Below are positions 24,510 to 37,563 of a DNA stretch of 64,000 nucleotides, in pieces. The notes below the pieces were generated by a model that searched no databases, had not been told where the DNA came from, and was given only the letters and a program-made list of their open reading frames with translations. A program made the translations under genes and the position numbers. Positions within the stretch are counted from its first letter, which is position 1. Each line of letters begins with the position of its first letter. Origin of the DNA: Podospora pseudocomata (lineage: Eukaryota; Ascomycota; Sordariomycetes; Sordariales; Podosporaceae); contig NW_026946363.1 of assembly GCF_035222375.1 (NCBI RefSeq), positions 3,162,001 through 3,226,000 on the forward strand. The letters run 5' to 3'.

Positions 24510-25456
24510 CTATAAACCAACTATAATTACATCAGAAACAGCCGAATCAGACGATTCTACAGCCTCCTGGCAAGTACGTGCATTATGGCCAGGCTTGCCG
24601 CATACAACACAGCATTGAACCTTTGTACGAGCACCCCCTACACCACTACCATCCGGCTGCGTTTCTTCCACTGCCTCCCCACCCACGGCCTTCTGGTCTA
24701 GTAGATCGTGTGCATCCTGCACAGTAAGTGATCCTCCAAGCCGCACACGTGTTTTTTTGGCTCTCCTGCGCTTGCTTAGTGCCTCGTTGGCAAGGTGGTA
24801 CTGCGCGGCCAAGATGATAAAAGGAGGAATGGCCCAACCGAGGGCATTAACTCCCTGGATTACCGTTGCCCATTCGCGGTTACCAGGCTGGGCTAGTTTC
24901 GCCTTACTAAGGCCGTCCGAGGTCGTAACTACCATGCCCGCGAAGATAATACCCATCATAAACCCAGTCTCGTCGAAGTTGTAGATATCGTCATCTACAA
25001 TACCGTACTTAGCCTTAGTGTTCCGTACGAGCGCAAACCACTCGGCAATGACCTTTGGATCCTCCCACTTAGCCCTCTGGTAGTCGTATCTACGCTTAAA
25101 ACGCGTACGGAGCTGTGGCTGGCGTTTGACGAAGTTATGTGCCCAGAGCTTGCCAGGGGCGCGTCGCGTACGCGTAGCAGTTTGTTGGCCATATCTTCTA
25201 CACTACGCAATCTTGGTGGAAAAGCTCGCGTACATAGCTCAATAATATATAGGACAATAGCTTCCTCTTCCGATTGAGTCAGCTTTTTCGAATTGGGTGT
25301 TATATCGCGTCGTGCAGGCCGGCCAGCGCGTCGGTTAGAGAGAGTCATAGCTGGTACGTTGTAGAGCTTAGCTGCAGCTCGGAGGCTTAATTTTTCATTG
25401 ATTCGAAGAGCCTCAAGGGCTAAGAGTATCCTGGCTTCCTTTGAAGTAGGAGGCAT
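24510..25456 (-). pseudogene. Broken Fot1/pogo transposase
   Basis: The relic starts at ATG 25456 with a Pipsqueak-type helix-turn-helix (residues about 10-45) and continues into the CENP-B-like DNA-binding region. Near 25154-25155 the frame changes; one base appears to be missing compared with the family. In the second frame the CENP-B and DDE regions continue up to the first catalytic aspartate (NFDETGF) and the motif AQYHLAN. There an in-frame internal deletion jumps to the basic C-terminal tail (SKRRRAKKTRVR). The tail ends with a CCHC zinc knuckle (CVVCGKPGHNARTC). The remaining catalytic acidic residues are gone, so the protein cannot be active. The element could at most be moved by an intact relative elsewhere. 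Confidence 0.9.
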
Positions 25457-25502
25457 ATTGGGTTGTGGAAAAAATTGATGTTAGGTGTAAGGAGGACGCG
25501 TC

Positions 25503-25555
25503 GTGGTGGAGACTGTACGACTCGCTTATATGTACGACTCGCTTATAATATACGT
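25503..25555 (-). repeat. Right terminal inverted repeat
   Basis: Exact inverted partner of 24421-24473; identity stops at the base inside 25503. Confidence 0.95.
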
Positions 25556-27063
25556 TATATTGTGTTGCGTTTCGTTTTTGCTGCTTGCGGCCCGGGCCGC
25601 GGGGAAGTGGGAGGGGGTCAAATAAGCATATGTATGATCTGCTCGGTAAAGGTAGCCGAGTTGATAGTGTGGATGGAGATTTTTGGGGGTGGCAATTCAA
25701 TGATCTGCGTCAAGTGCCTTAGAAGTGTAACAATTCGCCAAGATGAAATAGATTGATTTTCTCTGAGGAGGGGGGCGGGGCGGATGTTGTAACCCGTCCG
25801 GTTGTTTTTGTGGGTTGTGGGAATTTGTTGGTTTGGTGGTTGGTTACACTTGGGGAGAGGAAGACACTTGGGAGTTTGGTAGTATGCGCATAGCCGCCGG
25901 GTAAATGTTGATTGCCATGACATGTTTGGTTGGTGTTGGTGGCCGTATGCTGTGAAGCAAGGGCCTTTTGGTTTTAAATGTTGTGGAGAGGAGGAGAGAC
26001 TTTGCTCTTTGGATCGGAGTTATGAACTAAACCCCTCGCCTTTAAGCGCTGACCAGCTACCGCCAGGTTAGGTAGGTAGAGTGGTGGGATTGTTAGATCT
26101 AGACATGCATAACATACCTAACTTTAGTTGGCGATTTGAGATCGACCCATCACACTGCAAGGAGATCAATCCTACTGCTTAATGCGTACCTGCCCTACCT
26201 TATGTACGTGGCTGAGATCCTAGGCAATAGCTTATCTCTCTGAGCCTGTTGGTTAGGTACTTGCTGGTACTCATTCACCACCAACAACAACTGCCAAGTT
26301 CGCTTTTGATTAGCCCAAAACAGACGGCAATAAATTTAGAGGTAACGATCAGTGCGGGTTGTTGCCATTCCTTTGAGGGCGGTATTACAGCCCCAGGATA
26401 TTGTTGAGCAAGTATAGAGAGGTGGGCAGCATCAAACAGATTCCAATATTATTCATCACATAACCTCAAAGTTGGAGCAGTTGGCTAACAACAAGCCCAT
26501 CTGTTACATCAATAAACTTCCATTGCACGTCGTGGGTGGCGATAGACGAAAAAGGCCTACATGCAGCCCTTTACAAAAGCCAAAGGTGGAAAAGCCGATG
26601 AACCATATAACAACAAGATCCAGAGGTCAGTAGGTAGCATGAGGAAATTGGCACACTTCATATACCAATTCATAAATTCTTGTTGCCTTGTAGCACCTAT
26701 CTGACCAATATTGACCACCCCATCAATTCCACTCCCCTCTGATGAAAAGAGCAACATGCCAAAAATGTAGAAATACCCTCCATCATCCCTCCCTTTGTTG
26801 CCCCCTTCAGTCATACATACACACACACACACACCAAAATTTTTTTTTAAAAAAATAGGAGAGAAGAATGAGATAAAAAAAAAAAAACCCAAGGGGTATC
26901 CATTTCGTTTTCGTTTCGTGGTTTCGCTCAATGTGTACAACAAACATCTTTCAAAAGCAAACATGGTTCGCCTGCCTTTGGTCATGTAGTGCTGGGTAAA
27001 TAAGTACCATAACACCCCATACAAAAAGAAAACAATGGGGCCATTAAGCATCACCCACCCAGC
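25556..27063. other. Intergenic region between transposon and SSK2 3' end
   Basis: No gene seen. Visible items are GGTTAGGTAGGTAG near 26066-26080, a (CA)n run near 26817-26835, a palindromic A4T9A7 tract just after it and an A12 tract near 26875-26887. The last items probably belong to the SSK2 3' untranslated region. Confidence 0.55.
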
Positions 27064-30000
27064 TCAGTAAAACCCGTCCGGCCCGGCACTCCCCCTCGTG
27101 GAAGCAGACGCAGTAGTCGGCGTGTTCTGTGTGCTGCTCGCATCGCTACTAGGCGTCGAGGGCTCCACGACCCGGTTCCTAATCGTCATGATCCACTCGT
27201 GCTGCAGCAGCTCAATCGCCGTCGCCCTCTTCTTCGAGTCGCGCACGAAGCACCTCCTCAAAAAGTCAATCCCCTGCGGGCTGAGCTGGTCCGACGTCGG
27301 GAGCTGCGGCGGGTTTCCCTGGGCGATGTTGTACATGATGGCCCACTCGTTGTCGAGATTGGCCCAGGGGCGTCTCCCGGTCGCCATCTCGAGGATGACG
27401 CAGCCGAGGGACCAAATGTCAACGGCACCAAAGTGGCCCGGGTTCTCACCCTTGATCACCTCGGGAGACATGTACATGGGCGTTCCAGTCATGGACTTGT
27501 TGGGCTTCGTGCTAGTGATGTCTTGCACGAGTGTTCGGCCCTGGCGAGCGATCAGTTTGGCGGCGCCGAAATCGACGTATTTGATGATGCCATTGTGGTC
27601 GAGGAGGATGTCTGTGGCGTTTGTTAGTACCTTTTGAACATGTCAGATGGTCTGCTAGACTTACTCTCTGGCTTGATATCACGGTGGGCGATCCTCAACT
27701 CATGCAAGTACGCCAAACCCTCGAGAAGCTGCAGAGCATACACCATGATGACTTGCTCATCCTCGATACGCCCGTGCTCCAGCAAGTTGGCAAGCGAGCC
27801 ACCTGAGCAAAACTCCATAAACATGTAAACACGATCGCGGTGTACCTCAATACCAAAGTACGATACAACGTTGGGGTGATCCACAGATTCCAAAACGCGC
27901 ATTTCGTCCCTAATCGTATGAGCAACGTTGGGAATAAGCTTGGGGTCTTGCAGGCGAATCTCCTTCACCGCCATAAGCTGGCCTGTGTCAAGGTTCATGG
28001 CAGCGTAGACATTGCCAAACGTGCCACCGCCGACAAACTGCCCTTGTTGCCAGCGGATGGTAAAGTTGTTGGCTGTTGATGAGAGCCAGGCGAGCGAGCG
28101 GTCGACCTCGTTTGACACCTCCAAGACTCGGCCCATTGCTGACCGTTCTACAAGGATTTGCTTTCGAATATCGTCAACCTTGACCAGCTCCTCAAGGCGG
28201 CGCTCTGTTACACAGCTCGCGGCCATTTCGTCATCCATAATCTGGCCCTTGTTCAGTCGCTTCATCTGGCTGATAAGCGTCTCCATGCGCTGTTTCTCAG
28301 CCTGGGCCGCGACGTTTGACCTGGCGCCCATAATATCGAAATGCGAAATCAATAGAGCCATGCACCCAGCAACCTTGGTCCGTAACTTGACATATTCATC
28401 GTCGCCAAGCGCTAGCATGTGCTTGCCTCTGGTCATGACCATGGCAAACTCAAGCGCCTGTACAGTCCAGCGGAATGTCTTGCGATCAGAGGGAACGCAG
28501 TCATCACAGATAAAGCTAACCCAGTCCAGCGCCAGCTTGGTAAGCTTCATGTTGTTCATCGTCCTCCGGTTGTTGTCCATGTACAGCAAGGAGCGCTGAC
28601 CGAACTCAGTAGCGAATATGAAGCAGGTCTGTATGAGCTCCTGACAGTTCAGACCCTTGGTCTGCCGTCGAATTGTCTCCACACTGTCCATGAAGGCATT
28701 TGACAGCTTGAAAGCAACTTTGCGGATCTCCATGAGGCGAAGGTTCACCTTGTGCAAAGTTGACCTCTGTTCGACCACAATGTCAATGTGCATATCAATC
28801 GTCTCCAAAAACGCCTTTCTTGCGTTCACCAAGACATGTTGTGAACCACCCGCAATGAGTCTCATATGGCCCAACTTGATATCGAGTGGTTCTTCCCGCA
28901 CTGACAAGCTAAGCTTGGAGCCGAACCAGTTAGGTGCGTTTTCAGCCTTGATGATCAGGAGGTAGGGTTCTGCGGGGTCTTCTGCGATGACATCGTAGGA
29001 GAAGGTGCCCATAAGACGCTGGATCACGTCCGGGCGGTTTGCTAACGAAGGCGATGCGATGATGTGGATGCCTTTGTGTTCGGGGCTGCCCGTGTAAACT
29101 TGGAAGTGGTGCGTGTCCATCAGCCGATCATAGAGGTCTTGGAGCTTTTCTGGGCCCCAGGCAATGGTGAAATCACAGGCATTTTCGTAATTCTCGCTGA
29201 GCATCCTGGAGAAGCGCTGCAGCATTCTCTGACGCACACGAACGGAGTCCAGAGTTTGCTTGTACCGCTTCGTCATCTCGGTCACACTCTCTTTGGGTTT
29301 CCTCTGCAGTTCTTTCTCAAAGGTCTGGTGAAGTCGGTTGAAGGCTTTGAAGGTCAGCGAACTGAACTGTTCAGCAGCCTCAATATCTCCGCGCGTGAGA
29401 TGACTGCCAATTTCGTTTCCAAACTCCCACTCCTGAAACAACAATTCTGCCTCCTTGAAGGTGTTCTTGTTCCCGCTGAGCTTCCAGTTCAGCATCTTGA
29501 AGTAGTATTTGAGCGCATCCAAAATGACCCTGTCAAAATCTTCGTCGATGCAAGGGGGTAAATCCCACCAAGGTTCTGGTGCTGAGATCATCATGTACTC
29601 GGACCTGATTTTGATGGCAAGTTTCAAGATGATTTGGAATTGTGAGATCATCTGGTCTTGCATCAGAGGGTTCTGCTGTGCCGAATCCTTCATCTTTTTG
29701 GCATAAGCTAGCCGCACCTTGATGATTTCCTCGATAAGTCTTGACGGAAAGCTGATCAAGGTGAGCAGCTCCTCGATATAAGGGGGGAGATGGCGCTTTT
29801 GAAAGCCCTGGGCCTTGTCGATCAAGGTGCGCTTCGCCTTTTCGATAACTCGCGAGATTCCGTCCAGCATGCTCCTCCTCCTGAGATTTTTGCCATCAGC
29901 ACCATTATCCTCATGAAGCGACTTGAGGCCCTCTTCCTTCAAGAGACGGTCCATGAACGAGGTATCATCACCCAGACCGTTTCCGCCACCCGGCTTGTGG

Positions 30001-31199
30001 AAATCGAGGGCTTCATTGCCAACCCATCTCTTCAAGATTGACAATTCCGTGTTGATCATTTCGTTGACGTTGTACCAAGATATAACAGATTCACATGTCT
30101 CCTCGTACGCCTCATAGGTCCCGGGCTTAAGCGCCGCAACGAGGGCTGTGCTGGAGGGATAAAGACTCTCGATCTTGTCAATCTTGGCGATGGCGTCGCG
30201 GACCTGGCCGATGGGAGGTTTTCCGGCCTCACTCTGTCCAGCAATGGAGAAATTGATGACCTCATTGACCAAGCGGTCCAAGCCCGCCTGAGCCTCCTCG
30301 GTCATCCTCTTTTGAACCGGCAAGTGTCTGTCGCATATTTTTGCGCGGATGGCCAACCATAGCTCAGCCTTGTGAGCGCTTCTCCCTGCTTCCTCATCCG
30401 CCGAACCGATAAGACGCTTCTTCTCCTGGCGGACAACATCGCCAGTCAGTACCGCCTCGAGCATGCCGTGCCATTCTAACCGCTCCCGATTCTGGGGATC
30501 CCTTAGGTCCTCTTCTGTGATCTGACTCTCTTCGCTATTGACAAACATGATGTGCGCATCTTCGTAGCTGTCGAATGGACCCTCTGAAGATGGGGTTTCG
30601 CCCTCGGAATCTGAATCGTACTGCTCGCCAGAGCCGTAAGCGTCGAAGTAGTCGCTGTTGCCGTGGTCTTGCTGGCGTAACCTTCGGACGTACTCTCGCT
30701 CCTGGGCTCGGAATGTCGAGCTTCCTGCTAACGGTCGTGGTCGCGATCCGTCTCGGGGGTGGGTTGGAGTAGCTCCTATGTAGGACGAGGGTGGGGGCTG
30801 TTGTGGCCTTCGCGCGGTATATGGCTGGTAGGTATTCGAAGGTGTTCTAGCAGGTCCCGTGGGGCGTTGAGGTCGTGGAGTAGCGCCATTCCCATAGTGA
30901 GCCGAGTCGGCCGTGCCACGTTGGCGACTGGCCGCGCCGTTCGCGAGGCCCGTGGAAGGATGTGGCTGCACGATGCCGGAGTGGACTGGAGCGTCGGCAT
31001 AGCGAGCCAGAGAGCCAAGTTCGTCATGCTGTTCTAGCAAATGGCGATCTGTAAGCAAATGCAGATCTCCCGATGATACCGCAAGCTCCGAGTCAGACGG
31101 CACCGCTATCGCACGGCCATTGAACCTCTCGGGCCGCACAAACTGGTCGTCTTCGGTCTGCGAGAAGCGGACGGTACGGGGTGACGTTTCGCTGGCCAT
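27064..31199 (-). CDS. SSK2: MAP kinase kinase kinase Ssk2/Os-4 type (2 exons)
   Basis: MAPKKK of the high-osmolarity (HOG/OS) pathway, 1360 aa. In fungi it is activated by the Ssk1-type response regulator and phosphorylates the Pbs2/Os-5 MAPKK. Exon 1 is 27665-31199 and exon 2 is 27064-27611. The intron (27612-27664, 53 nt, GTAAGT donor, TACTAAC branch, CACAG acceptor) interrupts the catalytic loop. The long N-terminal regulatory region has no catalytic motif. The C-terminal kinase domain, from about residue 1050, shows GGGTFGNVY, the VAIK-type lysine in MAVKEI, HRDIKPEN, DFGAAK and the activation segment GTPMYMSPEVI. A Ser/Thr-rich tail follows. Size and architecture match fungal Ssk2/22 rather than Ste11 or Bck1. 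The promoter is divergent with SLD3. Confidence 0.95.
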
Positions 31200-32194
31200 T
31201 GCGATGGCAGGTTGCTGTTGGTGAATTCGAGGCCCAGGTACGATGATCGAGCGAGGTAGGTACAGTGATCAATCGATCGTATGCCCACTGCTGGCGGAAA
31301 CCAAGCTATTGAGGCGGCAATTCGTCCTGGCCATCGGCGCACAGAGGGAGAAGGGGGGATTAGTCGGCGGTATGTGGGCAATTGGCCCAAAGGTCGTCTG
31401 ATTTATGGCTGGGATATTCAATGGAAAGAGCCGTCTGCCGTCAAGACGAGCTGGTGATGGACGTTACACTAACGGCAACAAAAGCGGGCCCGTGGCAAAA
31501 GATGGCGAGCAGAAAGGCGGCCAAGAAAAGGTTAAGGAAGCTTTGCAAGGAGCTCCCCTGACAGTGCATCCAAGGTCTCATTGACCAAAGTCGAACAGCT
31601 TAAGCAACTGGCACACGAGGAGAATTTGTTATCAGCGGCTCAATAAAAACATGGTGGTTCGAGCTGATCGAAGCTTGAGTAGGCTCATCGGGATCGGCTT
31701 GGTAGTGCAACATCTGCCAAGCATCTCCAACGCTGGGTGCAAGTTACACAGCGCTGTTTCAGGAAAGGGATGATTATGTATGAAGAGAATGCGCTAGTAC
31801 ACACATGCTCTCCACTGGCCCATGTGAAACAGATTCTCCCAAAGATCAGCAGTCGAGATGGGAATGCGGATTTAAAGATGTTTTGTTTCTCCCGCCTCAG
31901 GGTTCAGGTTAAGTGAAGACAGGATGGCTTGTGCGGGGGACAGGGGTTCTACGCCGTTGGCTGACCGGAACGCGTCTGTCGCGCTGGGTTGAGCATGGAT
32001 CACAACGCGTGACGCCAGAGCCAGGGCGGGACAAGCATCTGCCAATGAACATTTTTGGAATTCGAGATTCGAGAGACTTACACATGAGCCTCACAACACC
32101 TGCGTCCTAACATTGGTTACCACCGTTCACAGTTCACCAGGTGTCTATATTCTCAACATGTACCGCTAGCCGACTCATTCTCGTTTTTATCAAT
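31200..32194. promoter_or_regulatory. Divergent SSK2 / SLD3 promoter region
   Basis: About 1 kb between two divergent start codons. No reading frame in it is convincing, and I see no clear repeat or palindrome. Confidence 0.5.
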
Positions 32195-35100
32195 ATGTCC
32201 TCCGCAGTGAGGCCGAGTTCTGGCGGCGCGTCACTGTCGCACTCTCGTTCAGACTCCATTTCCACCTCGATCTCACTGCCACCCCTCCCTTTGTCACGGC
32301 CTGCGAGCCGGGCTTCAGCTAGTGGTGGCATACTCACACCGGCCCGCGATGCCGAGCTCAACCAGCCAGGTCGTCGCCAGAGCATCCACGATCAAGATGT
32401 CTTTGGTTCAAGAAAACGGAAGCGAGATGTCTTGACACCAGGACTGAGCACTGACAGTTTACTAAAAGCTCCAATTGTTTTGAAGGTATTGCGTTTTTTT
32501 ATAAACCAGTCTCAATCACTCATGTTTGACGGTAGCTAACCTTTGTACAGCCCCATCCGTCTAGCCTTACATCGAGACCGTGTATGCTCCACCCTCTCAT
32601 GATGCTTCCCCGCGAGAGCCTACCGCTGTCCGCCCTCGACCTCGTCAAGCCACACGGAGAACTTCCATCCACCCGTCTTTTTGAGTCCAAGATTAAGATT
32701 CTCGACCTCGAGGGACGCCTGGGCCACAGTGTCCTCATTGCCCGTTCAGAGATCACCAAAATGGTATATGCCGTCGAAAGCGAAAGTCCTGGGTTATACG
32801 TGCTGTGCAAGCTGGGCTCATGGGTGGATGTTGGAGAGCTCAGTCATGATGCTACCGTGGTCTGCAAGGAGAGATTGAAAGGCCCAAAGCAGGTCAAAGT
32901 CGAAGATCCGGCCGGCGCGCCCCTTATAACACCACAAATGTACAAGGAGAACAAGAGGAGGAAACTCGCCATCGAAGAACTCCAGGCCGCCACTCGCAGA
33001 CGATCAGGAACTCTCACCGATATGGACTCTCACAGTCAGATTTCGGCATTGCCCAACTCTAGGCCTGCTTCAAGAGGAATCGTTGGGTCTAGACCGGCCT
33101 CCAGAGGAGTTGGAACTCAAATTCTTCAGCCACCAGAGGAGATTTTGGCCGACTCTCTCGCTTGGCTATCCAGCACGCGAGACAGTACCCCAGCCCCTCT
33201 TCCGGTCTCAGATACTGGTTGTCAGGCAGAGCCACAGTCACAGCTACAGGAGCAGGAGCAGGATAAGCCGACCGCCGAATGCATCATGGACAACATTAGA
33301 ACACAGTATCAAGAAGCTCTCTATCATTCGAAGGTAAGAATCTTGGTGTCCGACCTACTCGTTTGTCAATATGCTCACTGGCCTAGGGATCACTGGCATA
33401 TTTCGCAAAGGGCCCACTGTCCAGGGCTCGAGCCGCCTTCCACCCCGATACAGGCTCCGATCTCGAAATGGCTGACTTGGTAGAGTTTTTGAAGAGTCTC
33501 ATCATGACAACTATCCTGGTGGACAAGAAGTACCGCGAAACAATTCCCGCTATCATCGAGAAAATGAAAACGTGCCTCGAGGACTCGGACAACGCCCAGC
33601 CAAAGCGCAAGAAACGGAAGGCGAAGAAGCCCAAGATGGGGAAAGATGGCTTGTACCCAAGTGAAGTGGACCACGTTAAGAGGTGGTGGACTTCACATCT
33701 GCCGATGGCTGTTGGGAATGAAGAGGAAGAAGCAAAGACCGTTTCCCAGACCGAAGCCAGGTATCACGTCTCCTGCCTTCGACGGAGAGAAACTCAGTTG
33801 CAGATGATCCTAATCATGGAAATTCTGGCGCTGGAACCATTGATACGGCCAAAGGATCCTGTTGGTGACTACCTGCTGCCTGGCGAGTCTCGAGCACCAT
33901 CCCGCGAAGCAAGTCAAGAGCCGACAGCGAAGAAACGGAACAAGCACAATCTTCCTGTACTTTTGGATGTTCACGCTGATCGCCTTTGTATTTGGCAGTC
34001 GGTAACACTGGATGAGGTCAAAGCGCTGGCTGAGTCTCAAGCACCCAAAGAGGGTGCCAGGCCCGAGCGAATCGACTCTGACCCCTTGAAGGACTTTTGT
34101 GTGGAAATCATCCTACCCTTTTTCGCTGCACGTCTCCCAGAGCTTTGCGACTCCATCAACAGAAAGTTGGGTGGCCCTGTGGCTCAGTCGCCACCGAAGA
34201 AGGAGTTTGTGAAGCCGGCTGCTGTCTCAAAAGCGAAACCTGGTGCGCCAGCAAAGCGTCCTGCCGCCCTGAAGAAGGACAGCGATCGATCGCTCCAGCG
34301 AGCGCTTTCCAACGAGCGTATGAGACGTAGTGTCTCAAGAGAGCCATCCAAGGCGATCGCCCTTATGCGATCTGCGAGTGCGACGGCAATTCCTGGACTG
34401 AAGCGGGAGGGTAGTGAGCCCCTGCTCATGGGAATGGTCCCCCGCCAAGACAAGAGTTTGAAGGAGAAGCCAACAAATGTCTTCCCACGTGGGGAAGATC
34501 TCAGAGCGAGAAAGAAGGCCCAGGTAGATGCCGAGTTGAAGGATGCCATCTCGGCGCTTAAGAAGCCAAACCGGGCACTGGCTGTGAAAGAATTTGCTGA
34601 CGCAGTGGACAAGAGAGCTTCTGCGGGTGTCAACCAGGTGAAGAAGGTGAAGAAGCCGCGGACACCTTCTATTGTCAAAGCAACTCCAGCAAACGGCCGC
34701 TTCAAGGATGTCCTTGCGGGCGACAATGCGCGTAGACAAACATCTCAATCTTTTGAAGCCATCCCACCATCAAGCGCCTCCATGATCCCAGCATCGACGT
34801 TACCTCGCAAGTTCACCAATGCATTGGCACCACCGCCATCGTCAACACCGATCAGGATCAGCGCGACTCCGGCCCGCAAACCAGCCGCGGTCAGCACCTT
34901 CCACACCCTGCAGGCAATCCAGGAGACACCGGGTCCCATCTTGGCCTCGTCACCCATCATGGCAAGAAAGGCAGCGCCCGCACCGACTCAGGGCCAAAGA
35001 GCCTCTGCGCAATTCCTATCTAGACCTCAGGAAGCGATAGACCACTTCCCCTCCTCGCCCGGGCTACCGGCGCTCTTTGAGACACCGGTCAACCCTAAAT

Positions 35101-35291
35101 TTCATAAAACGGCCACGGCTATCAATGACAGCCCTATTCGGTCAAAGCTATTCACGTTGGCACCAGCCCAACAGAAACAAAAGGAGAAGGAAGCCCCACC
35201 GCCGGGGACACTCGGACAGACAGTTCTCACGAAGGAGACAGCGAGCATATACGCCCAACTCGGGTGGGACGACGACGATGACATTATATAA
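32195..35291 (+). CDS. SLD3: DNA replication regulator Sld3 (3 exons)
   Basis: Replication initiation factor that helps load Cdc45 onto the MCM helicase and is a CDK target bound by Dpb11/TopBP1 relatives. Exons are 32195-32485, 32551-33333 and 33387-35291, giving 992 aa. The introns are 65 and 53 nt, both phase 0, with GTATTG and GTAAGA donors. The conserved Sld3 core spans roughly residues 350-620 and includes the helix with RRRETQLQMILIMEILALEPL near residue 490. The N-terminus is S/P-rich and holds a twofold repeat SRPASRG. The C-terminal part is basic, disordered and rich in SP, TP and RS-type sites, as expected of a CDK/DDK substrate. The family is poorly conserved, so the call rests mainly on the core helix and overall architecture. 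Confidence 0.85.
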
Positions 35292-35656
35292 TGAACCTGG
35301 CATGAAACAATCAACATCACAGCATAGGCAAAATTTCGCATGGCATCAGGGGTTTACTGAGCAGGTTCGGGATTGGGGGAAAGAAGTATTTCGCTTGGGA
35401 GCATTGTCGGCAGAAGAGGATACCTTAGATAGTTCATAATCTTTGTGTTGTATAAGTCACGTATATAGATACCCATTAGCTGGCACAAAAAAAGGGAATG
35501 GGTAATAGGTAGGGATGTCAAGATATGAGCGGTTAAAGCATGGCGTCTAATGGTATTATTACTTTTGATTGTTAATTCCCTCTCAACCCTCTCGTTGTTA
35601 TTATCATTCCCATTTTCAACAACCTATCTTACCACCCAGCAGCCCCTACCTACCCT
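35292..35656. other. Convergent 3' flank SLD3 / TRS65
   Basis: A 365-base stretch holding the 3' ends of both genes. It is A/T-rich after 35,400 and shows no gene. Confidence 0.55.
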
Positions 35657-37563
35657 CTACTCCCTCCTCCTCACAACCACCAAAGGCAACTCCCTCACAT
35701 CCACATGCTCTTGACTCCCCAAATCGACCACCTTCACCGCCTCCACCCCAACAACCCCCTCCCTCAACGCCAAAAACCTCAACTCCACCACACTACACGC
35801 ATTCGCCGCCAACGGTCCGACCCTCACATCCGCCGACAGACACACCACCTCGGTATTATCCACCCCCCCAGCCTTCTGCATCGCATAAACCACATTCTCA
35901 TCCAGCACCGCATCCGCCATACCACTGTCCTTCTTCCCACCCATATTCCCCCTCATCGTCGGTCTCCCCAACGCCCCCCCCTCGTTCCTCCTCCTGTGCG
36001 GCACCACCAAAAGCATCAACTTCCTTGCCTGGGACGATGCCGTCATGGAAGCCGTCATGGACGAATACGATAAATGCATCCCAGCAGGAGCAATCATCGA
36101 CGTGGGACGGGAGCGGTTAACAACAAACACCGTCCAGACAAACTCCTCGCCTACATACACCGGTTTATCCGGCCCGGTAAAGGTGAGGGTAATCCCAAAG
36201 TCGGGGAGGGTGGTTTCCGTTGCTGATCTAGTTGCCGCTTCGAGAGAAGGAAGCGCGTCCGGGCGGATGACTGAAGGAGAAACCAACGGTTGGGAGTCAA
36301 CACCCCCCGAAATGGACAGCTGACTTGGGCGGTGGGACCGCTGGATGGGTTGCGTCATTGGTTGGCCGAAGCCGGGGTTGACGGGGAGGGTAAAGTCTAG
36401 GGGTGTTATCCACGTCATGGAGAGTTTGGGGGTGCAAGGGTTTGATTCCGAGTTTGGGCGGACGAGGATGGAGATTTCGATTGTGATGACCAGGTCGTGA
36501 TCTCGGATGGGGCCTTTGGTGGTGGCGAGGTCAAGGGAGGAAGGGGTGAGCTTGTAGAGGAAGGTGAGGTGGTCGTGGGCGACGCAGCTTAGGGGGAGGC
36601 GCATCCCGGGTTGGTTGTTGAGATCCTCTGCGGTGCCGTTGGTGACGTTGAGGGAGATTTTGTTGAGGGAGGCTTCGCAGTCGAAGTAGGGGGTGAAGTC
36701 GGTTTCGACGAGGGCGATGAGGGCTGGGCTGGGGGGTGAGGTGTTTGGTCGGGAGAAACGGACTCGGCAGTGGAGGAGGGGGAAGATCTTGAGTTTGAGG
36801 TTTTGAAGGCCCGGGATGCGACGGAGGGATTCTTTGGATTGGGTTGCTGGCGCTACTCGGGATACTCTCTGGGCTGAGAGATGGGGCTTGATGCCACCCA
36901 GCATTGGGTCGCTGGCAAAGGAATCGAGCATATTCATGCCGGAGGGCACACAGCTTAGCATGTAGCCATCTCTTTGGTCAGGATTGTTTTCTGGGTCTGC
37001 TTGCTTGAGACCTGCTGTCCCTGAAAAGACGACCGACGGCATCTGTAGCCGGATCCTGGGACGACCCAAGAACACTGACAGTTTCCAGACAGCATAGACA
37101 AACTTGGTTCCATCTTCGACCTCGTCTGGCACTATGAAAACGTCTTCGACATCCTCCACTCCACCACTAAATATGATCTCGGACGCAGGGGGGCTGTTTA
37201 GGTCTTGCGAATGGCTATTGACGATCTGGGCATCTAAGGTGATGACGAGTCGTCGCAAATGTAGGCGGAGCGTCTGTTCGTCGGCGCATTGTGTTCGCAG
37301 TATTAAGTAGACATCGACGGTTTCATCTGAAGTGAAAGTGAGTAAGATGGGCGTGGGAACAAGAGATGTTGCGCGAACCTCATACCGAAGAACAACTGGT
37401 CGCGTAGCTCGATGCCAGCGAGTTTACTTTCGAAGGAGTCTTCACCTTGCCGGAGGGCTTCGTCAGGGTTGAATTTTGTAGTAAATGGTACAATGTAGGT
37501 TAGGTGTGCGTTTTCGAGGAAGACATCGTTGGCATCGCGCCCTGGGGCATCCGGTACCGCCAT
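35657..37563 (-). CDS. TRS65: TRAPP II complex subunit Trs65 (2 exons)
   Basis: Predicted subunit of TRAPP II, the Golgi tethering complex and exchange factor for Ypt31/Rab11-type GTPases, 615 aa. Exon 1 is 37386-37563 and exon 2 is 35657-37326. The intron (37327-37385, 59 nt, donor GTATGA, acceptor TTCAG) splices LFF to DETVDVYLILR, the conserved N-terminal block of the family. The C-terminal half has immunoglobulin-like beta-sandwich features, for example GPDKPVYVGEEFVWTVFVVNRS followed by a predicted strand-rich end (VVELRFLALREGVVGVEAVKV). This agrees with the beta-sandwich fold known for Trs65. No membrane segment is seen. The promoter is divergent with PRP40. Confidence 0.88.

Larger units (their letters stand above)
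24421..25555 (-). mobile_element. Internally deleted Fot1/pogo-type DNA transposon, 1135 bp
   Basis: The ends are perfect 53-base terminal inverted repeats at 24421-24473 and 25503-25555, flanked on both sides by TA (24419-24420 and 25556-25557). This is the target-site signature of Tc1/mariner/pogo elements. Between the ends lies a transposase relic on the minus strand. Autonomous Fot1-type elements are roughly 1.9 kb, so several hundred bases are missing from the middle. Perfect repeats and intact target sites suggest a fairly recent insertion. The body is not obviously A/T-saturated, so repeat-induced point mutation is not evident. It sits in the convergent space between the homeobox gene and SSK2. 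Confidence 0.93.
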
